From the NCBI GenBank assembly GCA_934476235.1, contig CAKSNL010000009.1, forward strand, positions 1 to 64,000: a DNA stretch of 64,000 nt, read 5' to 3'. The DNA is from an uncultured Clostridia bacterium. GTDB lineage: Bacteria > Bacillota > Clostridia > CAKSNL01 > HGM11501. The notes under the pieces are model-generated. The model was not told where the DNA came from and did not search any database. It worked only from the letters and a program-made list of their open reading frames with translations. Both the position numbers and the translations under genes were made by a program. Of the stretch, positions 15,027 through 24,158 are shown one piece after another; positions within the stretch are counted from its first letter, which is position 1, and every line of letters starts with the position of its first letter.

Positions 15027-16484
15027 TTATCTCCAGTCATAATAACCGTCAACATGTATCATGCCTGTGGTGTACGCGTCAATAAGACCTCCGAGGTTTC
15101 CTGTCTTGTTCTCAAAGGTTTCAATGATTCCCTTATTGCCGTACTCGTCGGTAATCCAGAGCTCTATCTTATTGCCGTTTAACTTAAAGTAGGTGTTGCC
15201 ATATCTGCCTGTCGGGATTCTGTAGATGGGATTTCCGACAACGTTTCCGTTCTTATCGGTAACGAATCCGTCATATCCGGGCTGACCGTTAACAAACTTC
15301 TGCTCAACTACCTCGTATACGTTCGGTATCTCGGTTCCGTCCTTGTCAATCGCATTGCGGAAGAATGCAAACTTCCATGTAATCTTGGGAGTCGCCTTGC
15401 CGCCGGTGTAACGGATGATCTTATCGGCATAAAGCTTGTTGCCGTTCTTGTCAAGACCTATGTAGTGACCGTCCATCGCGACGCCGTTTACCACAAGGTA
15501 CTGATACTGAAGGTAGGGATCGGTGTTTTCAAAGGAAACAGCCGGATCCGTCCAGGAAATCTCGGGTCCCTGTGCCTTTACTCTGAGTGTGCCGTAGTTC
15601 CATTTCCAGCCGTCATTTCTGTGCTTTAAATATTCCTCTGCGATGTTTCTGGTTGCAAGTCCGTCATTGGAATTCTTTGAAAACTTCGCTGTGATGTACT
15701 GGTTCTCTACAACTCCGATTATTGCGGAAATATCTGCGTCCGTGATGACATAACGACCGTGGTCATCCCTCTGCGAAAGAAGGCTTGTCACCTTTTCGTC
15801 ACAGGATAAAACGCCGTCGCCGTCAGAATCCTTTGCTCTTGCCGCTTCGACAAAAGCCGTCCAGTTCGTGATAACGTCGGAAAGTCCCCAGTCTGCATAC
15901 ATCAAAACCTCTTCGTCTGAAAGCACTTTGCCGTCCATTGTGTAGCGTCCGAAGCCGTAGTCCTTAAATTCCTTTTTAACAACGTAAGCAGCTCTGTTGG
16001 TTCTCTGCATAACAACGCTGTCCGGGATGCCAAGAGCGTCGTTTCCGAAGTCCCAAGCCCAGGTTTTGTTGTTGATCTTGGTCTGCTGACGCTGCCAGAT
16101 CATGTGTTCGCCGTCCTCATTGTATGAGATCTCCCACATATAATCCTTGTTTCTTGTTTCCCACTGCGGAAAAAGGTTATTGAAATGCGTAATGTCCTGA
16201 GCCTTGCCGTCAAGATACATTCTGCTGTAGCCCGCATGAGGATACGCGGTTTCATAACCCTCGATTCTCCACTCGGGAGTAACGGGAATCAAAACCTGCT
16301 TGTTGGTGTATCTGCCGTTTATAACCTCGTTGTAAACCCTGTTGGGGTTTTCGGGGTCAGTGGTATCGTACCCGGCAAATACCATGTTGTCCATTTCCGA
16401 ATGTGCCAAAGCTGCCGCGCTCATCGACGCCAAAAGAGCAACCGACATAACTCCTGCAACCGTTTTTTTGAAAAGTCCTTTCAT
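15027..16484 (-). CDS. Secreted protein with an EF-hand-like loop, unknown function
   Basis: 485 residues, with a signal peptide (KKTVAGVMSVALLASMSAAA, cleavage near ALA-HS). The mature protein is rich in Tyr, Trp, Asn and Asp. Residues 219-230 (DSDGDGVLSCDE) match the 12-residue EF-hand/dockerin calcium loop at positions 1, 3, 5, 6 and 12. Short repeats such as DKNGN recur in the C-terminal half, and lysine- and tryptophan-rich strands suggest a beta fold. No catalytic motif is visible. The ATG follows GGGGGAGAGG. TATAAT at about 16600 gives a GC-rich leader of about 105 nt. The atypical response regulator lies just upstream on the same strand. Confidence 0.8.
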   Translation of the reverse strand: MKGLFKKTVAGVMSVALLASMSAAALAHSEMDNMVFAGYDTTDPENPNRVYNEVINGRYTNKQVLIPVTPEWRIEGYETAYPHAGYSRMYLDGKAQDITHFNNLFPQWETRNKDYMWEISYNEDGEHMIWQRQQTKINNKTWAWDFGNDALGIPDSVVMQRTNRAAYVVKKEFKDYGFGRYTMDGKVLSDEEVLMYADWGLSDVITNWTAFVEAARAKDSDGDGVLSCDEKVTSLLSQRDDHGRYVITDADISAIIGVVENQYITAKFSKNSNDGLATRNIAEEYLKHRNDGWKWNYGTLRVKAQGPEISWTDPAVSFENTDPYLQYQYLVVNGVAMDGHYIGLDKNGNKLYADKIIRYTGGKATPKITWKFAFFRNAIDKDGTEIPNVYEVVEQKFVNGQPGYDGFVTDKNGNVVGNPIYRIPTGRYGNTYFKLNGNKIELWITDEYGNKGIIETFENKTGNLGGLIDAYTTGMIHVDGYYDWR

Positions 16485-16630
16485 AATTAAAGACCTCTCC
16501 CCCTTCTTAAAAAAATATATATTTTTTTATGTAAACACCGCCCGGAAGCGCGGCAAGGACGCCTCCGACCCGGCATTGACATCTTTTGTATGGGTATTAT
16601 ATAACGCGCAACGTAAAAAAAGCGTAAAAA

Positions 16631-17452
16631 TCAATAGGGCATTATTTTAATATTATCTTCAGCGATTCTGACTATTCTGGCAAGCGTGTACTCGCCCCAC
16701 GCATAGTCGAGCATGTACTCGCCCGTAAAAAGCGAGGAATATTTTTCCGGGTCGCGCGTGAATTTATAATAATCGCAGTCAACCCTCGCAACGTCAATGC
16801 TCCGCTCCCCGCGCGTCTCTATTAAAATGTCGCGGCAGCCGTACTTTGTAAGCGTGTCGCGAAGGTTCTTCAGCGCGATGCGGTAAAGCGCCTTAGTGCT
16901 CTCGTCATATGTTCTGTCCTCCCAGAGTGTGTCTATCACCTGCTCCATCCTCATGCTTCCTCCGAAGCGGTCAATAAGCAGCGCTAAAAGTTCCTTTGAT
17001 TTTTTGTTGGAAAAGTGAATTATTTTTCCTCCGGAGAACACGTCAAAACGCCCGAAGGTGCGCACGCTCACAAGCTTTTTTTCGTATTCCGGATAAAATT
17101 TCAGATACCGGTTGACGGCTTTTTTTATTTTGTCGTCCGTACACGGCTTTAATATGTATCCCATCGCCTCCGCCTCAAATGCATCAAGTGCGTAATCTGA
17201 GTATTTCGTCAGAAAAACCACCTCCGTAACGGAGCTTAGCTTTCTGATCTCGGAGATTATTCCGTGAAGCGGAGATGAGCCTATCACGGTCTCGGAAAAG
17301 ACAATATTGCACTCCTCATTTTTAAGGAAGCTAAAAAGCTGCATCTTGTTTGTAAATGCTTTTGCCGACGATATTACTGTGTCCTTATTGCCGCAAAGCC
17401 TCAAAAATCTTTCTATTGCCGCCTCATCATCGTCAAGACATGCGATTTTCAC
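16631..17452 (-). CDS. Atypical response regulator with SARP-like DNA-binding domain
   Basis: 273 residues. The N-terminal receiver has the acidic triad DDD at 7-9, TKYSDYALDAFEAEAMGYILKP with the conserved Lys, but Glu54 (VFSETVIG) where the phosphorylated Asp should be. The C-terminal half (about 128-270) is a SARP/BTAD-type winged helix: VRTFGRFDVFSGGKIIHF, then KKSKELLALLIDRFGG and the helical tail. No kinase is nearby. The GTG start follows GGGAGAGG; an ATG 8 nt earlier leads to a stop. Glu54 may mimic the phosphorylated state, so the protein could be constantly active or controlled another way. The secreted pair downstream is the obvious target candidate. Confidence 0.85.
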   Translation of the reverse strand: MKIACLDDDEAAIERFLRLCGNKDTVISSAKAFTNKMQLFSFLKNEECNIVFSETVIGSSPLHGIISEIRKLSSVTEVVFLTKYSDYALDAFEAEAMGYILKPCTDDKIKKAVNRYLKFYPEYEKKLVSVRTFGRFDVFSGGKIIHFSNKKSKELLALLIDRFGGSMRMEQVIDTLWEDRTYDESTKALYRIALKNLRDTLTKYGCRDILIETRGERSIDVARVDCDYYKFTRDPEKYSSLFTGEYMLDYAWGEYTLARIVRIAEDNIKIMPY

Positions 17453-17530
17453 TCTTTCATCCTCTCCCCGGGCATAATAATTACATTATACCGCTCCCGG
17501 AGTAAAAAAAAGGTAAATATTTTAGGCATA

Positions 17531-17569
17531 AAAAAAACGCCTCGGACGAATCAGTCCGATGCGTTTTTT
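17531..17569 (-). terminator. Terminator of the M23 peptidase gene
   Basis: A hairpin with arms ACGCCTCGGAC and GTCCGATGCGT (one mismatch) flanked by A and T runs, ending 2 nt from the peptidase stop. Confidence 0.82.
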
Positions 17570-17570
17570 A

Positions 17571-18716
17571 TTAATAGTTTACGTACTCCAAAGGATTTAA
17601 CACGCTGCCGTTACACCGTATCTCAAAATGCAGGTGATTTCCCGTGCTGTTACCGGTCGACCCGACAGCCGCGATGAGATCGCCCTGCGCCACCTTGTCG
17701 CCGACCGATGCGTAAAGCTCGGTGCAATGCGCGTAGTAGGTGATATATCCGTTGCCGTGGTCAATCTGGATAAGATTGCCGTAGCCGCTCATCCATCCGG
17801 AATAGGATACCGTGCCTCCGTCCGCAGCATAGATAGGCGTGCCCGCGGGAGCGCACACGTCAATCCCCTTGTGAGTTCTTCCCCATCTTGCCCCGTAATA
17901 CGAGGAAAGATTGCCCGAAACGGGATTTGCGAACGCGCCTGTCGCCACGCCTTTGGGATTCTCCTTTGTGCCGACATGAACAACGCTAGCAACAGGATTT
18001 GTCAGCACCGTTTCTCCGGATTTGTAGTGCGTTATCTGATTGCCGTTGACCTTAACTGTGGTATACTCCACATATTTTTCACCGGAGATGCCCTCCGAAA
18101 CTGTTTTTCTTTCGCCAATATAAAGCTCGGGATCCTCAAGCGCAACCTCGCCGTACGGCTCAACCGTGTAAATACTTTCCTTAATCACCGTCTGCACGCT
18201 CACCGCACCGGATAAAAGCTCCTGAGCGGAAGCTAAAGACGATACCGAGTCTCTCTTAACGTACTCATCCGTTATTTCGACCTTCTTCGAAAACGAAACT
18301 GTCGAATACTCGCCCTCTTTATATTTATTTAAAAGTCCGTCCGCAACGGCTTTTGCCTCTTGTGAAGAGGAAACCGCGAATATCTTCTCGCCCTCGACCG
18401 ATAAAACCGCCGCCTTCACAAAACGGGGATCTTTCTTCTTATAGTTATCCGCTGCCTCGCTTATGCTGGTGAACCCGTCCACCAGTCCGAAAGCGACTTT
18501 AACACCGGAAACATCTATCCCGTCATTATCCAAGATATACTCCCTGACCTCATCGGCGCCGCTCTCGCTCTTAAAGGCTCCGATAGCCTCACCGTTTATA
18601 TATACATTATATCCAAGCTCGAACCCAGACGCGGAACCGACCGTGAAAAACGCGGCGGACGCTGCGAGTGCGAGCGCGGTTATTTTCTTTCTTACATCTG
18701 ACCTTTTGAAAATCAA
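17571..18716 (-). CDS. M23 family peptidase with G5 domain, cell-wall hydrolase
   Basis: A 381-residue exported protein. An N-terminal hydrophobic signal (about 12-30) is followed by a linker region, a G5 domain (about 176-250) and a C-terminal M23 peptidase domain. Zinc ligands are His282 and Asp286 in HKGID and His363 in HLHFE, with the catalytic His330 in YYAHC. M23 enzymes cut peptide cross-links of peptidoglycan; G5 domains bind sugar or zinc at the wall. The start is TTG at 18716, with GAGGTGA upstream. Its own promoter is at 18738-18766. In spore-formers such proteins can work in wall remodelling or engulfment, but no sporulation promoter is seen here. Confidence 0.92.
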   Translation of the reverse strand: MIFKRSDVRKKITALALAASAAFFTVGSASGFELGYNVYINGEAIGAFKSESGADEVREYILDNDGIDVSGVKVAFGLVDGFTSISEAADNYKKKDPRFVKAAVLSVEGEKIFAVSSSQEAKAVADGLLNKYKEGEYSTVSFSKKVEITDEYVKRDSVSSLASAQELLSGAVSVQTVIKESIYTVEPYGEVALEDPELYIGERKTVSEGISGEKYVEYTTVKVNGNQITHYKSGETVLTNPVASVVHVGTKENPKGVATGAFANPVSGNLSSYYGARWGRTHKGIDVCAPAGTPIYAADGGTVSYSGWMSGYGNLIQIDHGNGYITYYAHCTELYASVGDKVAQGDLIAAVGSTGNSTGNHLHFEIRCNGSVLNPLEYVNY

Positions 18717-18737
18717 AATATCACCTCATCTTTTCCT

Positions 18738-18766
18738 ATTGTATCACATTGTAACAATTTTGTAAA
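18738..18766 (-). promoter_or_regulatory. Promoter of the M23 peptidase gene
   Basis: Minus strand: TTTACA (18761-18766), 17 nt, TACAAT (18738-18743), leader about 20 nt. Confidence 0.7.
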
Positions 18767-18802
18767 GACTTTTTTACATATTTTTTATTCTCGCTACGTA
18801 AA

Positions 18803-18842
18803 AAAGCCGAAAAAGCACGCTTTTTCGTACTTTTTCGGCTTA
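18803..18842 (-). terminator. Terminator of the sodium-dependent transporter gene
   Basis: AAGCCGAAAAAGCAC and GTACTTTTTCGGCTT pair with one mismatch in a 15-bp stem, 44 nt past the transporter stop. Confidence 0.75.
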
Positions 18843-18885
18843 ATATTTGTTACACCGAGGTAATATTTTAATCAGCTCAAAGCAT

Positions 18886-20265
18886 TTAAATGCTCTGAAC
18901 CCAGCTTATTACGCCGCTTGCCCAGACAACTAAGATGATAACCGGGATGACATATTTAAAGTAAAGTCTCATCCACGACGGGAAGCGGAAGCCCTTTTCG
19001 CCGGTGTTCGCTTCTTTTATGAAGTTATCCCAGCCCCAGCCCGTCTTAAGCGAGCAGAAGAGCACATACACCATTGAACCTAAGGGAAGAACGTTGTTGC
19101 TGATGATGAAATCCTCAATATCCAATATGACCTTGCTTCCGAGCGAAATGTTCGAAAGAACATTAAAGCCCAGAACTGCGGGAAGCGAGAGCACGAGCAC
19201 CAAAAAGATGTTGATGAGCGCAACCTTTTTCCTCTTTAACTTTGTTTCCTCCAGCCAGAACGACATGATGTTTTCAAACACTGCGATAACGGTTGAAAAC
19301 GACGCGAAAATCATGAAAAGGAAGAAAAGCGTTCCGAAAACTCTTCCGCCGGGCATGTTGTTGAATATCGATGAAAGCGTTGTGAACAAAAAGCTTGCGC
19401 CGACGGTGCCGGCGTCCGCCGTCACACCGTTATTGAACGTGAAGCACGCCGGGAAAATGATAAGTCCGGACATTATCGCAACAAAGGTATCCAGGCACAC
19501 GATGGTGATTGACTCACCCAAAAGTCTTCTGTCCTTGCCTATATAGCTTCCGAAGATGGCGATAGAGCCCATTCCTATACTGAGTGTAAAGAATGCCTGA
19601 CCCATTGCGGATGAAATTACCGTCCATGGACCGGACGCAATAAAGTTGTGAATCGACGGAACGAGGTAGAACTTTAACCCCTCCGCCGCGTTCGAAAGTG
19701 TGCACGAATAGATTGCAAGTCCGAGCATAAGCGCGAAAAGCGCAAGCATCATGACTTTTGTGATGCGCTCAACACCGTTCTGAAGACCCGCCGAGCAAAT
19801 GCCGAAGCATATGATGATTACCGCAAAGGTCGCCGCGGTCATCAAAAGCGGGTTTGCAACGATTCCGCCGAACACCGCGCCAAGGTCGGTCTCCGTCATG
19901 ATCGAACCGGTCAAATACTTGCAGAAGTAAATAAGCATCCATCCGGAAATCGTGGTGTAAAACATCATTAAAAGATAGTTTCCGCCGATTCCGACATACT
20001 TCATGAAATGCCACTTCTGACCCGGCTTTTCAAGAGCGTTGAACGAGCCGGCAATACTTTTCTGGCTTCCTCTGCCGACCGAAAGCTCCGCCGTCATTAC
20101 CGGGATTCCCAGTAAAAGCAGGAACGCAATGTAAATAAGCACGAAGAACGCGCCGCCATAGCTGCCCGTTGTGATCGGGAAACGGTACACGTTTCCCAGT
20201 CCGATGGCGCAGCCCGCCGAGATCAATATAAATCCCAGCCTTGAACCGAATTTTTCTCTCTCCAA
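18886..20265 (-). CDS. Sodium-dependent transporter, NSS/SNF family
   Basis: A 459-residue member of the neurotransmitter:sodium symporter family (LeuT-like). The N-terminal unwound-helix signature AGCAIGLGNVYRFPITTGSYGG carries sodium and substrate contacts, and about eleven or twelve hydrophobic helices follow. Bacterial members take up amino acids such as tryptophan, tyrosine or leucine. The start is TTG at 20265, with GGAGGG 6 nt upstream and no competing ATG. It follows pheT by 45 nt on the same strand with only a weak 7-bp hairpin between, so it may be partly read from the phenylalanine T-box promoter. Confidence 0.92.
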   Translation of the reverse strand: MEREKFGSRLGFILISAGCAIGLGNVYRFPITTGSYGGAFFVLIYIAFLLLLGIPVMTAELSVGRGSQKSIAGSFNALEKPGQKWHFMKYVGIGGNYLLMMFYTTISGWMLIYFCKYLTGSIMTETDLGAVFGGIVANPLLMTAATFAVIIICFGICSAGLQNGVERITKVMMLALFALMLGLAIYSCTLSNAAEGLKFYLVPSIHNFIASGPWTVISSAMGQAFFTLSIGMGSIAIFGSYIGKDRRLLGESITIVCLDTFVAIMSGLIIFPACFTFNNGVTADAGTVGASFLFTTLSSIFNNMPGGRVFGTLFFLFMIFASFSTVIAVFENIMSFWLEETKLKRKKVALINIFLVLVLSLPAVLGFNVLSNISLGSKVILDIEDFIISNNVLPLGSMVYVLFCSLKTGWGWDNFIKEANTGEKGFRFPSWMRLYFKYVIPVIILVVWASGVISWVQSI

Positions 20266-20310
20266 TTATATCCCTCCGTAAATTTATTATTAAGAGTTGC
20301 CTCTTAACAT

Positions 20311-22689
20311 CTATCTTAATACCGCCCCAAGCTCACGCTCCAAGGTCTTGACGATTCTGTCAAATACCTTGTTGATGTCGTTATCCGTCAATGTCTGCTC
20401 CGCAGAGCGGTATACCGCGTTGTATGCAACGCTCTTTTTGCCGGGCGGTATCTGCCTGCCCTCGTAAACGTCAAACAGTGTTAAGGACTCTAAATTCCTG
20501 CCCGACATTCTCTTTATAACGTCGTGAATCTTTGCGACCGGAACGTCCTTATCAACTATTACCGCAATGTCGCGCTCTATCGCGGGCATGCGGGCAATCT
20601 TTTTATACTTTATGTTGTCGTTCGCCGCCGCAAATACCGCTTCAAAGTCAAGCTCCGTCACATAAACGTCCGTCTCGATATTAAAGCGCTCTGCAACGTC
20701 GGGATGAATCTCGCCGATGATGCCCGCCTTCTTGCCGCAGATTAAAATATCCGCGCACTTTCCGGGATGGAAGCACATGGTATCGGCTGCTCTTTCAAAG
20801 CTGTAGTCGGTAATGCCGACCGCGTCAATCAGTCCCTCGACCGTGCCCTTTAACGTGAAATAGTCGTGCTCCGAGCCGTAGCACCCAACCGCGATGAGCT
20901 TTTTCTCCTCGGGAAGCTCCGTTAAAGGAAGAGCCTTGGGAAGGTACACCGTGCCGACCTCAAAGAGCGCCGACGAGGGATTTCTGTACCTGAAGTTCGT
21001 TTCCAGTATCTCAAGAAGGCTTGAAATAATGCTCGTTCTCATAACCGAGTTTTCAACACCCAAGGGATTCATTATCTTTATCGCCTTTTCCGGATCCTCG
21101 CCGACGTCAGACAAAAGCTTGGGGTCGGTGAAGCTGTAGGTCATTATCTGATAGTACCCGTCGGACGCCAGACGGTCCGCCACCTTGTTTTCCAGCTTCT
21201 GCCTGGGTGTGCGCATTGCCGGCTCCGCCTCGCCCCTCGGAAGTGTGTGGTTAATCTTGTCATAGCCGTACATACGCATAACTTCCTCGGCAACGTCCGC
21301 CTCGCCGAACATATCGGCGCGGTAGCTCGGAACTATTACATATCCGTCCTCAATCTTAAAGGTGAGGCGGCAAAGCGCGTCACGCATGAAGTCCTCGGGA
21401 ATATCCATGCCAAGGAATTTATTGATCTTTTCCGGGTTGAACGGAATCTTCTTTTCAAATTCGGGAGCATTGTTAACGTCAATAACTCCGTCAACGACCT
21501 CGCCGCAGCCCAATATCTCAACAAGCTGGCAAGCCCTCTCGACCGCGGGAATAACGTTTTCGGGATCAAGTCCTTTTTCGTTCTTTCCCGACGCGTCGGT
21601 ACGGAGACCGAGCGATGCGGCGGTGCGCCTTACAGAGGGACCCGAAAAGTTAGCCGACTCAAAAAGGATAGTCTCTGTATTCTCCGTTATCTCGGACTCA
21701 AAGCCGCCCATAACGCCGGCAACGGCAACCGCCTTTTCGGGGTCGGAAATTACAAGGTTTGTGTTTTTAAGCACTCTGTCCTGACCGTCCAGCGTCTTTA
21801 TCTTCTCGCCGTCCTTCGCGCGGCGCACGATGATGTGGTGATCCTTTAAATAGTTAATGTCAAACGCATGCATCGGCTGACCGTACTCCATTAAAATGTA
21901 GTTGGTGATGTCAACGATGTTGTTTATCGGGCGCATGCCGGCAGCGGAAATTCTTTTCTGCATCCACTTGGGCGAGGGTCCTATCTTAACGTTTTTAACA
22001 ACCTTTGCGGCGTATCTGGGGCAAAGGTCCGGAGCCTCAACGGTGACGCGGGCATAGTCGTTCACGTCCCCCTCGCCCTTTTCAATGTGCACCTCGGGCA
22101 TATGGAAGGGCACGTTGAAGGTTGCCGCAGCCTCGCGCGCAAGTCCGTTTACCGAGAGGCAGTCGGGTCTGTTCGGGGTTATCTCGAACTCAACGACCGT
22201 TTCCTCTAAATCAAGCACCTTTTTAACGTCCTCACCGGGCGTTAAATTCATGCTTTCGGGAAAGCATATTATTCCGTCCTCGCACGCACCGGGAACATCT
22301 GAAAACGCAAGTCCGAGTTCATCGTGCGAGCAGAGCATTCCGTAAGAATCCTCTCCTCTTAACTTTGACTTTTTGATCTTTATTCCGCCCGGAAGCGTCG
22401 CCCCGATCTTGGAAACCGCAACATAAGCGCCTTCAAAAACGTTCGGCGCGCCGGTCACTATTTTCAGGCTCTCGTCCCCCACATTCACCTGGCAGATCAC
22501 CATGTGGTCGGAATTCGGATGGGGAATAATCTTTTCAACGTGCCCCACCACAACGTCCGAAAATTCGGCGCCGAGCGTTTCATATCCTTCTACCTTGGAG
22601 CCGGACATGGTCATCCTGTCACAAAACTCCGTTACGTCCGAAAAATCTCTGTCCATATAGTCGGACAGCCAGCTTAACGGTAATTTCAT
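20311..22689 (-). CDS. pheT: Phenylalanyl-tRNA synthetase beta subunit
   Basis: 792 residues, normal for the bacterial beta chain. Domains in order: N-terminal B1 and a tRNA-binding OB domain (about 39-150, GHVEKIIPHPNSDHM and KSKLRGEDSYGMLCS), B3/B4 with the editing site, the B5 DNA-binding-like domain, and the C-terminal FDX-ACB anticodon-binding domain (about 700-792). With PheS it forms the heterotetramer that charges tRNA-Phe and clears Tyr mischarging. Twelve nt separate it from pheS, and both are under the T-box leader. Confidence 0.98.
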   Translation of the reverse strand: MKLPLSWLSDYMDRDFSDVTEFCDRMTMSGSKVEGYETLGAEFSDVVVGHVEKIIPHPNSDHMVICQVNVGDESLKIVTGAPNVFEGAYVAVSKIGATLPGGIKIKKSKLRGEDSYGMLCSHDELGLAFSDVPGACEDGIICFPESMNLTPGEDVKKVLDLEETVVEFEITPNRPDCLSVNGLAREAAATFNVPFHMPEVHIEKGEGDVNDYARVTVEAPDLCPRYAAKVVKNVKIGPSPKWMQKRISAAGMRPINNIVDITNYILMEYGQPMHAFDINYLKDHHIIVRRAKDGEKIKTLDGQDRVLKNTNLVISDPEKAVAVAGVMGGFESEITENTETILFESANFSGPSVRRTAASLGLRTDASGKNEKGLDPENVIPAVERACQLVEILGCGEVVDGVIDVNNAPEFEKKIPFNPEKINKFLGMDIPEDFMRDALCRLTFKIEDGYVIVPSYRADMFGEADVAEEVMRMYGYDKINHTLPRGEAEPAMRTPRQKLENKVADRLASDGYYQIMTYSFTDPKLLSDVGEDPEKAIKIMNPLGVENSVMRTSIISSLLEILETNFRYRNPSSALFEVGTVYLPKALPLTELPEEKKLIAVGCYGSEHDYFTLKGTVEGLIDAVGITDYSFERAADTMCFHPGKCADILICGKKAGIIGEIHPDVAERFNIETDVYVTELDFEAVFAAANDNIKYKKIARMPAIERDIAVIVDKDVPVAKIHDVIKRMSGRNLESLTLFDVYEGRQIPPGKKSVAYNAVYRSAEQTLTDNDINKVFDRIVKTLERELGAVLR

Positions 22690-22701
22690 ATGAGCACCTC
22701 C

Positions 22702-23721
22702 TTAAAACTGCTTAAGAAAACGTGTGTCGTTTTCATAAAGCAAGCGCATATCGTCAATATCGTATCTCATCATCGCAATTCGCTCAAGTCCGATTCCGAA
22801 AGCAAAGCCGGAATATACCTCGGGGTCTATCCCGCATTCTCTTAATACGGACTCATGAACCATTCCGCAACCTAAAATCTCGATCCAGCCCTCGCCCTTG
22901 CAGATGGGGCAGCCCTTCTGACCGCATGCAAAGCACGACATGTCAACCTCGGCGGACGGCTCGGTATAAGGGAAGTGATGCGGACGGAAGCGCACCTTCA
23001 TGCCCTTGCCGTAGAGCGCGCGGACAAACGCCTCAAGCGTTCCTGCAAGGTCCGCCATGGTAACGCCCTTATCAATAACGAGTCCCTCAAGCTGGTGGAA
23101 AAGCGGCGAATGTGTCGCGTCCACCGTGTCGGAACGGTAAACTCTTCCGGGCGATATGATTCTTATCGGAGGCTTTTTATTCTCCATCGTTCTTATCTGA
23201 ACGGACGAGGTCTGCGTACGCAAAAGAATATTGTCCGTGATATAGAACGTGTCCTGCGTGTCGCGCGCCGGGTGATCCTTGGGCATATTGAGCGCCTCAA
23301 AGCAGTAGTGGTCATATTCAACGTCCGGACCGTCAACAATGGAAAAGCCCATGCCGATGAAAATGTCCTCCAGATCCCTCTGCACACGCGCGAGCGGGTG
23401 AAGCGAACCGAACGAACGCTTTTTGCCCGGCATCGTCACGTCAATTATCTCTTCGGCTAATCTTCTCTTTTTCTCCGCGTCAAGTATCGCCTTTTTCTTC
23501 TCCTCAACGTTTTTCTCAATGAACTGCCTGATTTCGTTGGCAAGACTGCCGATTGCGGGTCTTTCCTCCGGTGAAAGCGAGCCCATGGAGCGCAAAACCG
23601 CCGTCAGCGCGCCTTTTTTGCCCAAAAAGCCGACTCTGAAAGCCTCTATCTCCTCAGGCTTTTCGGCTTTCTTTAACGCCTCCAAGGCTTCCTTTCTTAT
23701 CGCTTCAAGCTTTTCCTTCAT
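22702..23721 (-). CDS. pheS: Phenylalanyl-tRNA synthetase alpha subunit
   Basis: 339 residues, the standard length. It has an N-terminal coiled coil, then the class II core with HPLARVQRDLEDIFIGMGF, the HSPLFHQLEGLVID region, and motif 3 in GFAFGIGLERIAMMRY. FxFRPHHFPYTEPS is also present. The start MKEKLEAIRKEALEAL at 23721 is chosen from AAAGGA 9 nt upstream and family length; thirteen extra codons in the longer frame are leader. First gene of pheST, under T-box control. Confidence 0.98.
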   Translation of the reverse strand: MKEKLEAIRKEALEALKKAEKPEEIEAFRVGFLGKKGALTAVLRSMGSLSPEERPAIGSLANEIRQFIEKNVEEKKKAILDAEKKRRLAEEIIDVTMPGKKRSFGSLHPLARVQRDLEDIFIGMGFSIVDGPDVEYDHYCFEALNMPKDHPARDTQDTFYITDNILLRTQTSSVQIRTMENKKPPIRIISPGRVYRSDTVDATHSPLFHQLEGLVIDKGVTMADLAGTLEAFVRALYGKGMKVRFRPHHFPYTEPSAEVDMSCFACGQKGCPICKGEGWIEILGCGMVHESVLRECGIDPEVYSGFAFGIGLERIAMMRYDIDDMRLLYENDTRFLKQF

Positions 23722-23742
23722 TCGTTTCATTCCTTTCTTTAC

Positions 23743-23986
23743 AAAAAAACGCCCCTGCACTTAAATGTGCAGGGGCGAAAATATTTCCGCGGTACCACCC
23801 TGATTCCCTTCCGGGCACTTCTTTCCCGTAACGCCGGGTCATGCGGCGCAGCCTACTCTCTCTTTCAGCGGCGCGGCTCCGGGGCGAACTTCGTGCAGTT
23901 TTTCCGCCGAAAGCGCTCTCAGCCGGCGGCGCTCTCTCTCTTAAGGCGTACTAAAAAGCCTACTTTCCCTTTCACAGCCTTTAACA
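23743..23986 (-). ncRNA. T-box leader, phenylalanine-specific, upstream of pheST
   Basis: The minus-strand leader has stem I elements (GTAGGC, a GAGAGAGAG loop and CTGAGAGC). A specifier candidate TTC at 23886-23888 lies in CACGAAGTTCGCC. The conserved T-box AGGGTGGTACCGCGG is at 23787-23801. The terminator stem CGCCCCTGCAC/GTGCAGGGGCG (23750-23777) has a U-run. Uncharged tRNA-Phe would pair with the TTC and the T-box and stabilise the antiterminator, so pheST is read when phenylalanine charging falls. Confidence 0.95.
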
Positions 23987-23991
23987 AAACA

Positions 23992-24020
23992 AGTATACCA
24001 CATATTAATTTAAATTGCAA
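23992..24020 (-). promoter_or_regulatory. pheST promoter
   Basis: Minus strand: TTGCAA (24015-24020), 17 nt ending TGTGG, TATACT (23992-23997). It starts the T-box transcript. Confidence 0.82.
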
Positions 24021-24027
24021 GCTTTTT

Positions 24028-24153
24028 TTATTCCCGGCGGTCAGGCTGCAACGGAATAGGGAAAATGCTCCTCAAGGCAAGCGCAGAGAACACTCTTTTC
24101 CCCGCACGCAGCCGCAGTCTCCCGGGAGAATCGTAAACTATCTTATATTTCCA
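24028..24153 (-). pseudogene. N-terminal fragment of a heavy-metal P-type ATPase
   Basis: The minus-strand frame reads WKYKIVYDSPGRLRLRAGKR then about 20 unrelated residues and TAA at 24028-24030. KYKIVYDSPGRLRLR matches the opening of clostridial P-type metal ATPases that follow DUF6110 genes. The start ATG is gone (TGG in its place) and everything after the first 20-30 codons is missing; the pheST promoter now lies in the gap. I read this as a deletion remnant. It is too short to function. Confidence 0.55.
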
Positions 24154-24158
24154 GAGAA

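Noticed and set aside
16485..16600. A cyclic-di-GMP riboswitch in the leader of the secreted protein gene
   Set aside because: The leader is GC-rich and of suitable length, but the conserved GEMM core segments are not present.
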